The notes under the pieces: generated by a model
Told to the model about the DNA's origin: nothing
What the model saw: the letters and a program-made list of their open reading frames with translations, nothing else
The model's database searches: none
Shown: piece after piece, positions 43,597-53,500 of the stretch
Layout of the letters: each line of letters opens with the position of its first letter
Numbering within the stretch: the stretch's first letter is position 1
Program-made: the position numbers and the translations under genes
DNA from: CAWJKP01 sp963843465
Lineage (GTDB): Bacteria; Planctomycetota; Planctomycetia; Pirellulales; Thermoguttaceae
Direction: 5' to 3'
NCBI GenBank assembly: GCA_963843465.1
Contig: CAWJKP010000001.1
Location: forward strand, 1,488,001 to 1,552,000
DNA length: 64,000 bases

Positions 43597-43876
43597 TTCC
43601 CGAGATGGCACTTTGGGAACGCTTGGGTGCCGAAATCACCGTAGCGGCAAGGGGGGCCATGTTCAGCTTCGCTCCATTGAGCGTGTTGTTGAAGACGATG
43701 CCCACCCCTGCGTTGATAAAGATGAACCCCTGCGGCGTACCTTGCTTCAGGCCGACCTGGGCAGTAAACCATCCGTAGCGACGAGGAAAGACAATGCCAA
43801 CAACAATCGGAATCGCGTGCTTCTGATTCTCATCGTCAAATCTCCATGCGGTTTTGGAACTCTTGTCTGAGGTCAT
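43574..43876 (-). CDS. Hypothetical protein, doubtful
   Basis: An open frame of 100 residues with a balanced composition (AIPIVVGIVFPRRYGWFTAQ, GFIFINAGVGIVFNN, KLNMAPLAATVISAPKRS), unlike the arginine-rich shadows around it. It overlaps the 3' end of the GH123-like gene and no family or convincing ribosome-binding site is seen. It may be a real small membrane-associated protein or chance. Confidence 0.25.
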   Translation of the reverse strand: MTSDKSSKTAWRFDDENQKHAIPIVVGIVFPRRYGWFTAQVGLKQGTPQGFIFINAGVGIVFNNTLNGAKLNMAPLAATVISAPKRSQSAISGITTPDSW

Positions 43877-44410
43877 ACTTCATTTCTCGGATTCGTCCCA
43901 TCCGGCACGCTTGCTGGTGCATGCGTCGGTCCGAGGTGACCGACGCGCAACGGCAGCAGGCGACCGAAGTTCCACCGCCATCGCGCTTTGCTTGTCCCGC
44001 GCTACACGATGGTGAACAATACGGGTTGGCGCACCGCACATGGCGTCGCGTTGCGCACCGAACACGCCGGCCAGGGCACCCAAAAGAAGTACGGGGTAGA
44101 GCGACAAGCGGTCGGGTCGCCGTCGCGTGCCGGCCTTTGGCAGGGCGGGGAGCGGCTGCTTGGCGATAGCTCCACTCGCGACTGGGGGTGGCTCAACTGA
44201 CCTTGTCGCCGCCGGCACGTCTTGCTACCATCCCGCCCGATTGCCGCGGCGAGGCCCCCGGGGAACTGTTCTTTGGCGGGAGGGAAAAGGGGACAGTCCC
44301 CATTTGCCGGGACCAACCTACGGTCGGTGCCCGCCCGGTGGGTGCTTCGCACGAATGGGGACTGTCCCCTTTTTCCTCCCTGGCGTTTTACTCCCCTGGA
44401 GAGTGGTGCC
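43877..44410. other. Intergenic region with inverted repeat
   Basis: About 530 bases without a convincing gene. The inverted repeat at 44283-44376 lies in its right part, directly upstream of the OmpA-like lipoprotein gene. Confidence 0.4.
44283..44376. repeat. Inverted repeat of the GGGGACAGTCCCC family upstream of the lipoprotein gene
   Basis: Left arm 44283-44304 (GGAAAAGGGGACAGTCCCCA...) and right arm 44354-44376 are reverse complements apart from one extra T, separated by about 50 bases. A related GGGACTGTCCC element is at 59870-59911. Confidence 0.75.
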
Positions 44411-45232
44411 ATGCGTGGCTTGGCATGGGCGCGATGCGCAACGCTGGCAGCGCTCTTGGCCCTGGCCGGCTGCGCGGACAATCCGATGGTGGTCAACGGG
44501 CGGCTGAATGAGCTGCAACAGCAGCAGTTGGCCCTCTCGCGTCAGAACCAGGAATTACAAAGCCGGGCCAGCGCGTTGGACCACGACAACCAGGAGTTGC
44601 AGACGGCCCTTTCCCAGTCCCGGCAGCAGAACAAGGTGCTGGAGGACGAAACGAAGCTGGTCAAGGACCAGTTGGCCAGCCTCAACGCCCAAGTGGCGCG
44701 GATCCGCGACGAGAAGAAAACCACGGAGCAGAAGGTTCAGGCCCTCAACGCCTCGCTCCAGCGGCAGGGCAGCGCCACGATCACTCCCAACAACAGCTTC
44801 CTCAAGACGCTGCCGCAGTTCAACCGTCCGGATATCTTCGTGCGGCGCGACGGCGACGTGATCCGCATCGAGCTGCCGGCGGCCGCCCTGTTCGAGCCGG
44901 GCAGCGCCCAACTCCGGCCGGGCGCCGTGCCGCTGCTCTCCGAGGTCGCACTGGAACTGTTGCGCGACTACCCCAGCCAGGTCATCGGCATCGAAGGACA
45001 CACCGACAGCGACCCGATCTCCAATGCCCTCTGGCGCAACAACCACCAATTTTCCATCAGCCGGGCAATGATGGTCTACGAGGTACTCGTCACCCAAGGA
45101 CGGCTCCAGCCCAAGCAGCTCCTGGTCGTCGGCCACGGGGCCAGCCACCCGGTCGTCTCCAACGCCACGCCCGCCGGCAAGCAGCGCAACGCCCGGGTCG
45201 AGTTAGTCATCTATCCCGAGACGGCCAGCTAG
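44411..45232 (+). CDS. OmpA-family peptidoglycan-binding lipoprotein
   Basis: ATG 44411 follows GGAGAGTGG and encodes a lipoprotein signal (TLAALLALAGC, lipobox LAGC). Residues 25-125 are a coiled coil rich in Gln, Asn and Leu (LNELQQQQLALSRQNQELQ). The C-terminal 120 residues form an OmpA domain: IELPAAALFEPGSAQLRPGA, GIEGHTDSD, NNHQFSISRAMMV and ELVIYPE, with the Asp and Arg that hold diaminopimelate. About 273 residues. It should sit in a lipid membrane and tether it to the cell wall. It is a single gene with a repeat in front. Confidence 0.88.
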   Translation: MRGLAWARCATLAALLALAGCADNPMVVNGRLNELQQQQLALSRQNQELQSRASALDHDNQELQTALSQSRQQNKVLEDETKLVKDQLASLNAQVARIRDEKKTTEQKVQALNASLQRQGSATITPNNSFLKTLPQFNRPDIFVRRDGDVIRIELPAAALFEPGSAQLRPGAVPLLSEVALELLRDYPSQVIGIEGHTDSDPISNALWRNNHQFSISRAMMVYEVLVTQGRLQPKQLLVVGHGASHPVVSNATPAGKQRNARVELVIYPETAS

Positions 45233-45693
45233 GAGGCAGGGAAAGAGAAAGAAGAGCAGAGGGGGTGAAGAGGAGACACGCTAACGCGGACAGGGGATTT
45301 CGCCCTTCTCCTTTTCTCCCTTCCCCGGTGTCCACGCCGGCTGCTTGCACGCCAAACAGGCGTGGCGTGCCGAGTAAGCTGGCTCACCGCAGTTCGGCCG
45401 CGCCGGCCGGTGGGCAACGTCCGACGACATAAAGTCAATGACAATTTACACTTACAGCTACGGCATGGAGTCGGGGAGCGGGTCGCCGAGGAAATTGGCC
45501 CGAGAAATGCAATACTAAAAATCAGTTCCCGCAGTAAAGGAATCGAGGCGAGAACCTGGTTGCATCACGACGGACGACTTGGTGAGGCCGACAGGAGGGC
45601 ATATTATGCAAGATCCGCCGGCTGACTTTCCTTGAGCAGCGGACGGTCCGCTGCTCGGAGTTCCTCGTTCCCACAATATCCGACTTCTTCATG

Positions 45694-45730
45694 GCGAACC
45701 CCGCTCCCCCGGCGGGGTTCGCTTTTTCTT
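45694..45730 (+). terminator. Rho-independent terminator
   Basis: A 10-bp GC-rich stem (GCGAACCCCG / CGGGGTTCGC), 9-base loop, then TTTTTCTT. It is 460 bp after the lipoprotein stop and 230 bp before the first reductase. Confidence 0.8.
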
Positions 45731-45776
45731 GGCTCTTCCGCTTCTAGTTGCAAGAGTCGTCAAACACCTGCTCGTA

Positions 45777-45814
45777 GTCCCGCCTTTAGGCGGAATGCCG
45801 CCTAAAGGCGGGAC
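45777..45814. repeat. Palindromic repeat (GTCCCGCCTTTAGGCGG)
   Basis: Perfect 17-bp arms (45777-45793 and 45798-45814) with a 4-base loop AATG. It is a motif I associate with Pirellulales genomes. Confidence 0.85.
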
Positions 45815-45957
45815 CACGAACGGACTCGCAAGAGTCTTGACAGCACGCCTCCCCTTAGATTAGGGTGGGACTAACTTCGCAGCAAGGTGCTCGTGGCACG
45901 CACCCCTCGCGCAAGGTGCCATTCTCAGTTCCAATACAAGACAAGGGAGAATCGGCC

Positions 45958-47027
45958 ATGGGAGACGATCAAGTCACGCGGCGAGACTTTGTTCGCGATA
46001 CGGGCCTTCTGGCGGCAGGTGTGGCCTTGAGTGCGGCCGCCGCCACGACCGTCCACGCCGGCAATCCGGCCGGCGCGGACACCAGCAAGATCCTCAACTA
46101 CAACAGCCAGATGGAATACCGCCGCTGCGGCCGGACCGAGATGATGATCTCGGCGGTCTGCATGGGCGGACACTGGAAGCGGATCGACATGGTCGTCCCC
46201 AAGGTCTCCAGTTTCGACCAGAATCGGGCCGATGTGGTCAGCCGTTGCATCGACCGCGGCATCAACTACATCGACGCCTGTGTCGGCGGCGAGGTGATGG
46301 CCTATGCCAAGGCCCTCAAAGGCCGCCGCGACAAGATGCACCTGGGCTACTCCTGGTATGAGAAGGAAGCCCGCAGCGACAGTTGGCATCCTTCGACAAG
46401 CTCAAAGAGAGTTTCGACGAGGGCCTCAAGGCCGCCGGGCTGGAATACGTCGACCTCTGGCGGATCACCTGCCACGAACAGTCCAGCCGCCACACTGACG
46501 CGGAGATGGAAGGGATCGTCAAGGCCCTGGACTGGGCGCAGAAGTCCGGTCGGGCCCGCTTCACCGGGATCTCCTCCCACGACCGGCCGCACATCAAGCG
46601 CTGGATCGAGAAGTATCCCGAGCACCTGGAAGTGATCTGCACGCCCTACACGGCCAAGAGCAAGCTGGTCGAGGACGAGAGCGGACTTTGGGCGGCGATG
46701 AAGAAGCAGGACGTGGGCTGGTTCGGCATCAAGCCGTTCGCCAGCAACTCGCTGTTCAAGGGGACTAGCGCCCCCGACAGCCCGCATTTCGAGGAAGACA
46801 ACCGCATTGCCCGGCTGGCCCTGCGCTACATCCTCTGCAACCCGGCGATCACCGCCCCGATCCCGGGGCTGATTACGCCGCAGCAGGTCGACAACGCGGC
46901 CCTGGCCGTGGCCGAGCGGCGCACGCTGGACGCGGAGGAGAAAGCCGAGTTGGACCGCGCCATGGACCGCGCCTGGGCCAACCTCCCCTCCCACTACCAA
47001 TGGCTCAAGAACTGGGAGTACGTCTAA
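45958..47027 (+). CDS. Tat-exported aldo/keto reductase-like protein, copy 1 (one-base deletion near 46390)
   Basis: ATG 45958 follows AGGGAG. The Tat signal is VTRRDFVRDTGLLAAGVALS. The barrel text MEYRRCGRTEMMISAVCMGG, GINYIDACVGGEVMAYAKAL and RARFTGISSHDRPHIKRWIE follows the aldo/keto reductase family. The frame breaks near 46390: copy 2 reads GGCGCTCCTTC where this one has GGCATCCTTC, one base shorter. Around the usual tetrad Asp-Tyr-Lys-His, only the Asp of YIDA is clearly kept; Tyr (here Val/Gly) and the strand-end Lys (here GYSW) are not in place. About 356 residues when corrected. Confidence 0.85.
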
Positions 47028-47028
47028 A

Positions 47029-48143
47029 ATGGCAGACCATCGAGTCACGCGGCGAGACTTCGTACGCGATACGGGCCTCTTGGCGGCGGGTGTGGCCTTG
47101 AGTGTGGCCGCCACCAAGACCGTCCACGCCGGCAATCCGGCCGGCGCGGACACCAGCAAGATCCTCAACTACAACCGCCAGATGGAATACCGCCGCTGCG
47201 GCCGGACCGAGATGATGATCTCGGCGGTCTGCCTGGGCGGACACTGGAAACGGATCGGCGTGGTCGTGCCGCAAGTCCAGCAACGGGAGGACGTGGGCTG
47301 GAGCGGCGTGGGGCTGGGCGTCCGCGCGTTCGACGACAATCGCCGCAACGTCGTCACCCGCTGCATCGAACGCGGCATCAACTACATCGATGCCTGCGTC
47401 GGCGCCGAAGTGTTGGCCTACAGCAAGGCCCTCAAAGGCCGCCGCGACAAGATGCACCTGGGCTACTCCTGGTCGGAAAAGGAAGTCCGCAGCGGCAGTT
47501 GGCGCTCCTTCGACAAGCTCAAAGAGAGCTTCGACGCGGGCCTCAAGGCCGCCGGATTGGAATACGTCGACCTCTGGCGGATCACCTGCAACGAACACTC
47601 CAGCAGCCACACCGATGCGGAGATGGAAGAGATCGTCAAGACCCTCGACTGGGCGCAGAAGTCCGGCCGGGCCCGCTTCACCGGGATCTCCTCCCACGAC
47701 CGGCCGCACATCAAGCGCTGGATTGAAAAATACCCCGAGCACCTGGAAGTGATCTGCACGCCCTACACGGCCAAGAGCAAGCTGGTCGAGGACCAGAGCG
47801 GACTTTGGGCGGCGATGAAGAAGCAGGACGTGGGCTGGTTCGGCATCAAGCCGTTCGCCAGCAACTCGCTGTTCAAGGGGACCAGCGCCCCCGACAGCCC
47901 GCATTTCGAGGAAGACAACCGCATCGCCCGGCTGGCCCTGCGCTACATCCTCTGCAACCCGGCGATCACCGCCCCGATCCCGGGGCTGATTACGCCGCAG
48001 CAGGTCGACAACGCGGCCCTGGCCGTGGCCGAGCGGCGCACGCTGGACGGGGAAGAGAAAGCCGAGTTGGACCGCGCCATGGACCGCGCTGGGCCAACCT
48101 CCCCTCCCACTACCAATGGCTCAAGAATTGGGAGTACGTCTAG
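47029..48143 (+). CDS. Tat-exported aldo/keto reductase-like protein, copy 2 (one-base deletion near 48090)
   Basis: Begins one base after the stop of copy 1. The signal is VTRRDFVRDTGLLAAGVALS, identical to copy 1. It has an extra loop (QQREDVGWSGVGLGVR) after VVPQV that copy 1 lacks. The last two thirds are nearly identical to copy 1 at the DNA level, which points to recent duplication or gene conversion. Near 48090 it reads CGCGCTGGG where copy 1 has CGCGCCTGGG; restoring the base gives the shared ending NLPSHYQWLKNWEYV at 48143. The same substitutions at the catalytic tetrad as in copy 1 are seen, so oxidoreductase activity is uncertain. Confidence 0.85.
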
Positions 48144-48223
48144 TCTCCGTTGACGCCGCCGCCGCCGGCTGCTATCGTGCCCTCCCCAAGACGACGCCCG
48201 TCCGTCCGACCGAGGCAATAGCG

Positions 48224-50401
48224 ATGGCCGCACGCTTCGAGCGATTTTTCCGCCAGGTCCAGAGAGACTTCCGCCTCTGGCTGTTTTTGACGGCTGCGCT
48301 GACGGTCTATCGGGTGGTATTCATCCTGATCTTCCGCGAGGAGATTGGCGACGGCGGCCACCTCCGCAGCCTGCTGGCGGCCCTGCTGACCGGCCTGCGG
48401 TTCGACGCCCAGGCCGCCACTTACTGGATGCTGGCGCCGCTGGCAGCCAGCCTGCTTTGCCTGCTCGGACCCAACCGTACTCGTCACGCTCCGCGTGACG
48501 CACGCCCTCACGCGGAGCGTGAGGAGTACTGGGAGGCGGCGGCCAATCGGGTGCGGGCCATAACCGGCCTGCTGTTCGCCTTCGCCACGCCCCTGATCTC
48601 GGTCGTCGCCGTGCAATACTATCGCGAGTACCACGATGTCTTCGATCAGATGCTCTTCCACGCGGGCGACGACGACACGGCGGCCATCGTGGCCACGCTC
48701 TACCACGGCTACAACCTGGTCGCCTGCCTGACGCTGGCCGCCGTGCTGGGTGGGCTGGCAGCGATCGCCGGCAAGCGATGGGCGATTACCCCGGCTTGGA
48801 AGAACCCCAGTAGGATGGACCTCCAGGTCCGTCCCGGACGGACCTGGAGGTCCATCCTACGTGACTTCCTTTGCGGCCGGGGCAACATCGGCCCGCTGGT
48901 GTCCCAGCGCTGGACGACTCGGCTGGCGCGGCGGCCGGTCGCCCGATGGGTCGCGGCCCCGCTCGTCGGACTGTCGGTGGTCGCCGGCCTGCATGGCTCG
49001 CTGGGGCACGTGCCGTTGCAGACGAAGACCGCGGCCGTCACCTCCGACCGCCTGTTGAACAAGGCCGTGCTCAACCCCTACGTGGCCCTGGCCGACGCCG
49101 TCTGCCTTCGCTGGAAGATGGCCGGCTCGAGCGGGCTGAAAACCTTCCTCCCCGACGGCGACATCCGCGCGGCCCTGCGGCGGGCGTTCCCCGAGGCTCA
49201 AGCGGCCGACAACATCGACCGCTGCCTCCAGCGGACGGCCGCCGGCCCGCGGATCGTCCCGCCCCGGCACGTCTTCCTGATCTGCATGGAGAGCTACGAC
49301 GCCTGGCCGCTGGAGGACAAGTACGCCGGCCTGGACCTCGTGCCGCAAGGCCGCCGCCTGGCCCGTGAGGGTCTGCACCTGCGGGCCTTCCTGCCGGCCG
49401 GAGAGGGGACGATCGACAGCAACACGGCGATCCTCACGGGCATACCTTACGCCTTGCTCTACGCCCGCTACGAGCCTTATGGCCGCCGTGCCCTGCCCAC
49501 GTCGCTGCCGACCACCTTCCGCCGGCTGGGCTACCGCACGCGGTTCTTCTACGGCGGCTCGCTGAGCTGGCAGAACATCGGCGATTTCGCCCGCGACCAG
49601 GGCTTCGACGAGGTCTACGGGGCCGGACACCTCGAGGGCCATGCGCCGGCCAACGAGTGGGGCGTGGCCGATCAGTACCTTTTCGACTTCGTCGCCCGCA
49701 CCGTCCGCGACGACCGGCCGAGCTTCAACTACGTCGTCAGCACCTCCTATCATCCGCCCTACAATCTCGACCTGCGAGCGCTGGGCGTCCAACTGCCCCG
49801 CGTCCCGCCCGAGCTGCAGGCCGAGTTCCGCGGCGACCGGCCGGCGCTGTTGAACCTCTTGGCCCACCTCCGCTACGCGGACCGGGAGCTGGGCCGCTTC
49901 GTTGGCTCTCAGGAGGCCCGGCTGCCGCGCCCGCTGTTCGCCATCACCGGCGATCACTGGAGCCGGCGCTTCATCAACAGCCGGCCCTCGCTCTTCGAGC
50001 GTTCGGCGGTGCCGCTGATCCTCTACGGCAAGGAAGTGCTCCGCGGCGCGGCGTTTCCCCCGGGCTGCGCCGGCAGCCACATCGACCTGGCCCCTACGCT
50101 GATCGAGGCCGCCGCGCCCCGCGGTTTCCGCTACTACGCCGTGGGCCAAAACCTGCTGGCGCCCCGGGAGCGATTCCTGGGGTTCAACCTCAAGTGGATG
50201 ATCGACGCCGACGAGGTGGTGGAGGTCAAGTCCAGGAACCACTTCGCCCCCGTCCCCGGCCGCACGGCCGCCGCTCCCCCGGCCGACTTCCAGACCCAGC
50301 TCTTGCGGATGCGCGCCGTACAGGCCGTAGCCTGGTGGCGTCTTCGCAACGGACCCGAGCTGCCCCCGCCGCCCAACGAACCCCGCCTCGCTAAACGTTG
50401 A
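48224..50401 (+). CDS. LtaS-like sulfatase-fold phosphotransferase (LTA synthase/phosphoglycerol transferase family)
   Basis: About 725 residues, intact. ATG 48224 (MAARFERFFRQVQRDFRLWL) is preferred to 48116, which lies within the end of the reductase gene. The first 290 residues hold four to five membrane spans (FLTAALTVYRVVFILIF, LLFAFATPLISVVAVQYY, LVACLTLAAVLGGLAAIAG, APLVGLSVVAGLHGSLG). The extracellular sulfatase-like domain has the metal ligand Glu356 (FLICMESYD), the likely nucleophile Thr396 (GEGTIDSNTAILTG) and Asp577-His578 (ITGDHWSRRF), as in LtaS. It would transfer glycerol-phosphate-like groups at the membrane surface. Two palindromes are built into its membrane part in frame (48477-48529 and 48810-48860). 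Confidence 0.82.
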   Translation: MAARFERFFRQVQRDFRLWLFLTAALTVYRVVFILIFREEIGDGGHLRSLLAALLTGLRFDAQAATYWMLAPLAASLLCLLGPNRTRHAPRDARPHAEREEYWEAAANRVRAITGLLFAFATPLISVVAVQYYREYHDVFDQMLFHAGDDDTAAIVATLYHGYNLVACLTLAAVLGGLAAIAGKRWAITPAWKNPSRMDLQVRPGRTWRSILRDFLCGRGNIGPLVSQRWTTRLARRPVARWVAAPLVGLSVVAGLHGSLGHVPLQTKTAAVTSDRLLNKAVLNPYVALADAVCLRWKMAGSSGLKTFLPDGDIRAALRRAFPEAQAADNIDRCLQRTAAGPRIVPPRHVFLICMESYDAWPLEDKYAGLDLVPQGRRLAREGLHLRAFLPAGEGTIDSNTAILTGIPYALLYARYEPYGRRALPTSLPTTFRRLGYRTRFFYGGSLSWQNIGDFARDQGFDEVYGAGHLEGHAPANEWGVADQYLFDFVARTVRDDRPSFNYVVSTSYHPPYNLDLRALGVQLPRVPPELQAEFRGDRPALLNLLAHLRYADRELGRFVGSQEARLPRPLFAITGDHWSRRFINSRPSLFERSAVPLILYGKEVLRGAAFPPGCAGSHIDLAPTLIEAAAPRGFRYYAVGQNLLAPRERFLGFNLKWMIDADEVVEVKSRNHFAPVPGRTAAAPPADFQTQLLRMRAVQAVAWWRLRNGPELPPPPNEPRLAKR
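48477..48529. repeat. Palindrome inside the LtaS-like coding sequence, site 1
   Basis: 22-bp arms 48477-48498 (GTACTCGTCACGCTCCGCGT...) and 48508-48529 with one mismatch, 9-base loop. It is read as TRHAPRDARPHAEREEYW, a very polar stretch between two membrane spans, without breaking the frame. Confidence 0.85.
48810..48860. repeat. Perfect palindrome inside the LtaS-like coding sequence, site 2
   Basis: 25-bp perfect arms 48810-48834 (GTAGGATGGACCTCCAGGTC...) and 48836-48860 around one base; 51 bp, 17 codons. It is read as SRMDLQVRPGRTWRSIL, again in a loop between membrane spans. Confidence 0.9.
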
Positions 50402-50507
50402 GCAAGCAAGCTCCAGAGGAGGCCCCCTCTAGCGAGCAGCCACCTTGCGTTCTCGCCCATGCCCGGAGTATCTTGCTGCATGGGGCGCGAAGGCGGAAGG
50501 CAACGGA

Positions 50508-53500
50508 ATGGATTTCCCCGGATATTTGACCGCGATTGGCAAGGCACACGCTGCTGGCGATGCGACCGAACACACGTACCGCCACGCCCTGAAAGCCCTG
50601 CTGGAGTCGGCCGGCAAGGGTATCACGGCAACGAACGAGCCGAGGCGAATCGCTTGCGGCAGCCCCGACTTTCAGATCACCCGCAAGGGTGTACCCCTCG
50701 GCCATGTCGAGACCAAGGATATTGGCGAGAATCTCGACCTGATGGAGCGGGCAAAGGGCCCAAATGCTGACCAGTTCATCCGCTACCGCGACGGCCTGCC
50801 AAACTGGCTGCTGACCGACTACCTCGATTTCCGCTGGTTCGTCGGCGGCGAGAAACGGCTAACGGTTCGCGTTGCCGAGGTGCGGGGCAAAGGTAGGATC
50901 AAGGCATTGCCCGAGGGCGAAGAAAAGCTCGCGGAACTGTTTACCGCGTTTTTCGGACAGCCAGCCCTGACTGTGGCCTCCGCCAAGGATCTGGCGCAAC
51001 GGATGGCGGGCATGACGCGCATCATCCGGGATTTAATCGCCGGCACCTTCCAGCATGAGAAGGAACACGGTTGGTTGCACGACTGGCTTGCTGCCTTTCG
51101 CGGGACCCTCATTCCCGACATGGACGAGAAGCAGTTTGCCGACATGTTCGCGCAAACGCTGGCCTATGGCCTGTTCGCCGCGCGGGTCCACGCGCCGCCG
51201 GGTAAGCCCTTCTCGCGTGAAATGGCAGCATTCGACCTGCCGAAGACTAATCCCTTCCTCCGCAAGCTGTTTGCCGAGATCGCCGGCGTGAACATGCCGG
51301 ACTCGATCGCTTGGGCCGTGGATGACGTTGTCGAGTTGCTGAAGCACGCCGACATGGCTGAAATCCTCGCCGACTTCGGCAAGGGCAAAGGCAAGGAAGA
51401 TCCGGTCGTCCACTTCTATGAGACCTTCCTGGCCGCCTACGATCCCAAGATGCGTGAGATCCGCGGCGTCTACTACACGCCCGAGCCGGTTGTCAGTTAC
51501 ATTGTCCGCTCCATCGACTACCTGCTGAAGACGCGATTCAACCGCCGGAAGGGCTTGGCGGACGAGAACACGCTGATCCTCGATCCGGCCACGGGCACGG
51601 CCACGTTCCTATACTTCGTCATCGACCAGATTCGTCAGAAATTCGCCAAGCAAGCCGGGGCGTGGGACGACTACGTCGCCCAGCACCTCTTGAACCGCGT
51701 GTTCGGCTTCGAGCTGCTCATGGCCCCGTATGCGGTGGCGCACCTGAAGCTCGGGATGCAGTTGCAAGCGACGGGCTACCGCTTCAACTCGGACCAGCGG
51801 TTGGGCATCTACCTGACGAACACGCTGGAAGAGGCCGCCAAGAAGAGCGAGCAGCTCTTTGCCGGCTGGGTCGCGGAAGAGGCTAATGCCGCAGCCGAAA
51901 TCAAACGCGACAAGCCGATTCTGGTGGTGCTCGGCAACCCGCCGTACTCGGGAGTCTCGGCCAACCGCGGCCGGTGGATCACGAGCCTCTTGCAGAATTA
52001 TCGTGAGGTGGACGGCCAGCCTCTGGGCGAGAAGAAAGTCTGGCTCAAGAACGACTACATCAAGTTCATCCGCTTCGGGCAGTGGCGAATCGAACGCACC
52101 GGGCACGGCATCTTGGCATTCATCACCGACCATAGTTATCTCGACAGCCCGACGTTTCGCGGCATGCGCCAGCAGTTGTTGAGGACGTTCGACGAAACCT
52201 ATATTCTCAATCTGCACGGCAACGCCAAGCGACGCGAAAGTGCGCCCGACGGGGGCGCAGACGAGAACGTGTTCGATATCACCCAGGGCGTAGCCATCGC
52301 GATTTTCGTCAAGAGTCCCAAGGGGTCGGGCGATGGCCCGCACTACGGCGACCTCTGGGGCCAGCGCGCGACGAAATATGAAGCGCTCAGCAATAGCGAC
52401 ATCAGCTCCACTCCCTGGCAACAACTCTCGCCTGTCGCTCCGTTCCATGAGCTGGTTCCGGTAGAGCGGCGATCCCGAAAGGAATACGATGCGGGCTGGC
52501 GCGTCACCGACGTTTTCCCGGTAGGCTCCAACGGCGTACAGACCTCGCGTGACAGCCTCGTTGTGGACTTTGAGAAGAGCGCCCTTCTGAAGCGCATGGA
52601 AGCATTCCTCGACCCGGAACTCTCGGATGCCGAAGTCCGCGCCAAGTTCTTTGGAGCCAAATCCGTGGGCGGATATCCTGCTGGGGACACTCGCGGTTGG
52701 AAACTCGGTGAGGCCCGTGCCGCCCTTCAACAAGATCGCCGCTGGCGACAGGCACTCAACACTTATCTGTACCGGCCGTTTGACCAGCGCATGCTTCTTT
52801 ACCATCCTCAGGCAGTGGACTGGCCGCGCGCCGACGTGATGCGCCATCTTCAGCAGCCGAATGGTGCGCTGTGTGTCGGGCGGGCCGGTCTAGTGACTTC
52901 CGGCGCATGGGATTTGGTCTACTGCACCGGCCATCTCTGCGACCACAATTTGTTCTACCGCGGCAGCAGCCTGAACTTGCCGCTCTATCTCTACGCCAAC
53001 GGCAATTTGCCGCCGTCGCTCTTCGATCACGAAGACGGCCGTCGCCCCAATCTGTCGTCAAAGTTCATCGACACGGTTTGCGAGCGCCTTGCGCTGACTT
53101 TTGTCCCCGACGGCCGCGGCGACCTCCGCAAGACCATCGGCCCCGAAGACATTTTTCATTACAGCTATGCGGTTTTTCACTCTCCGACCTATCGCAGGCG
53201 CTACGCCGAGTTCCTCAAGATCGACTTCCCGCGTCTGCCGCTGACGAGCGACCTGGGGCTGTTCCGCGCCTTGGCCGCCAACGGCGCCGAGTTGGTCGCG
53301 CTCCACCTGTTGGAATCGCCCAAGCTCGACGACTTCCTGACCGATTGGCCGGTCAGGGGCGACAACGTGGTGGAGAAGGTGTCCCACGTCGAAAACGGTG
53401 GGCGTGTCTCGATTAACAAGACGCAGTATTTCGGCGGGGTCTCCAAGGCGATATGGGAGTTCCACATCGGAGGCTACCAGGTCTGCCACAAATGGTTGAA

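Larger units (their letters stand above)
45233..45957. other. Intergenic region with several hairpins
   Basis: About 720 bases without a gene. It contains a hairpin GAGCAGCGGA/TCCGCTGCTC at 45634-45656, the terminator at 45694-45730 and the palindromic repeat at 45777-45814. Confidence 0.5.

Noticed and set aside
46347..47904. Near-identical minus-strand frames under both reductases
   Set aside because: Their similarity only mirrors the tandem duplication on the plus strand.
50411..50436. Terminator after the LtaS-like gene (AGAGGAGGCCCCCTCT)
   Set aside because: Short imperfect stem and no T-run.
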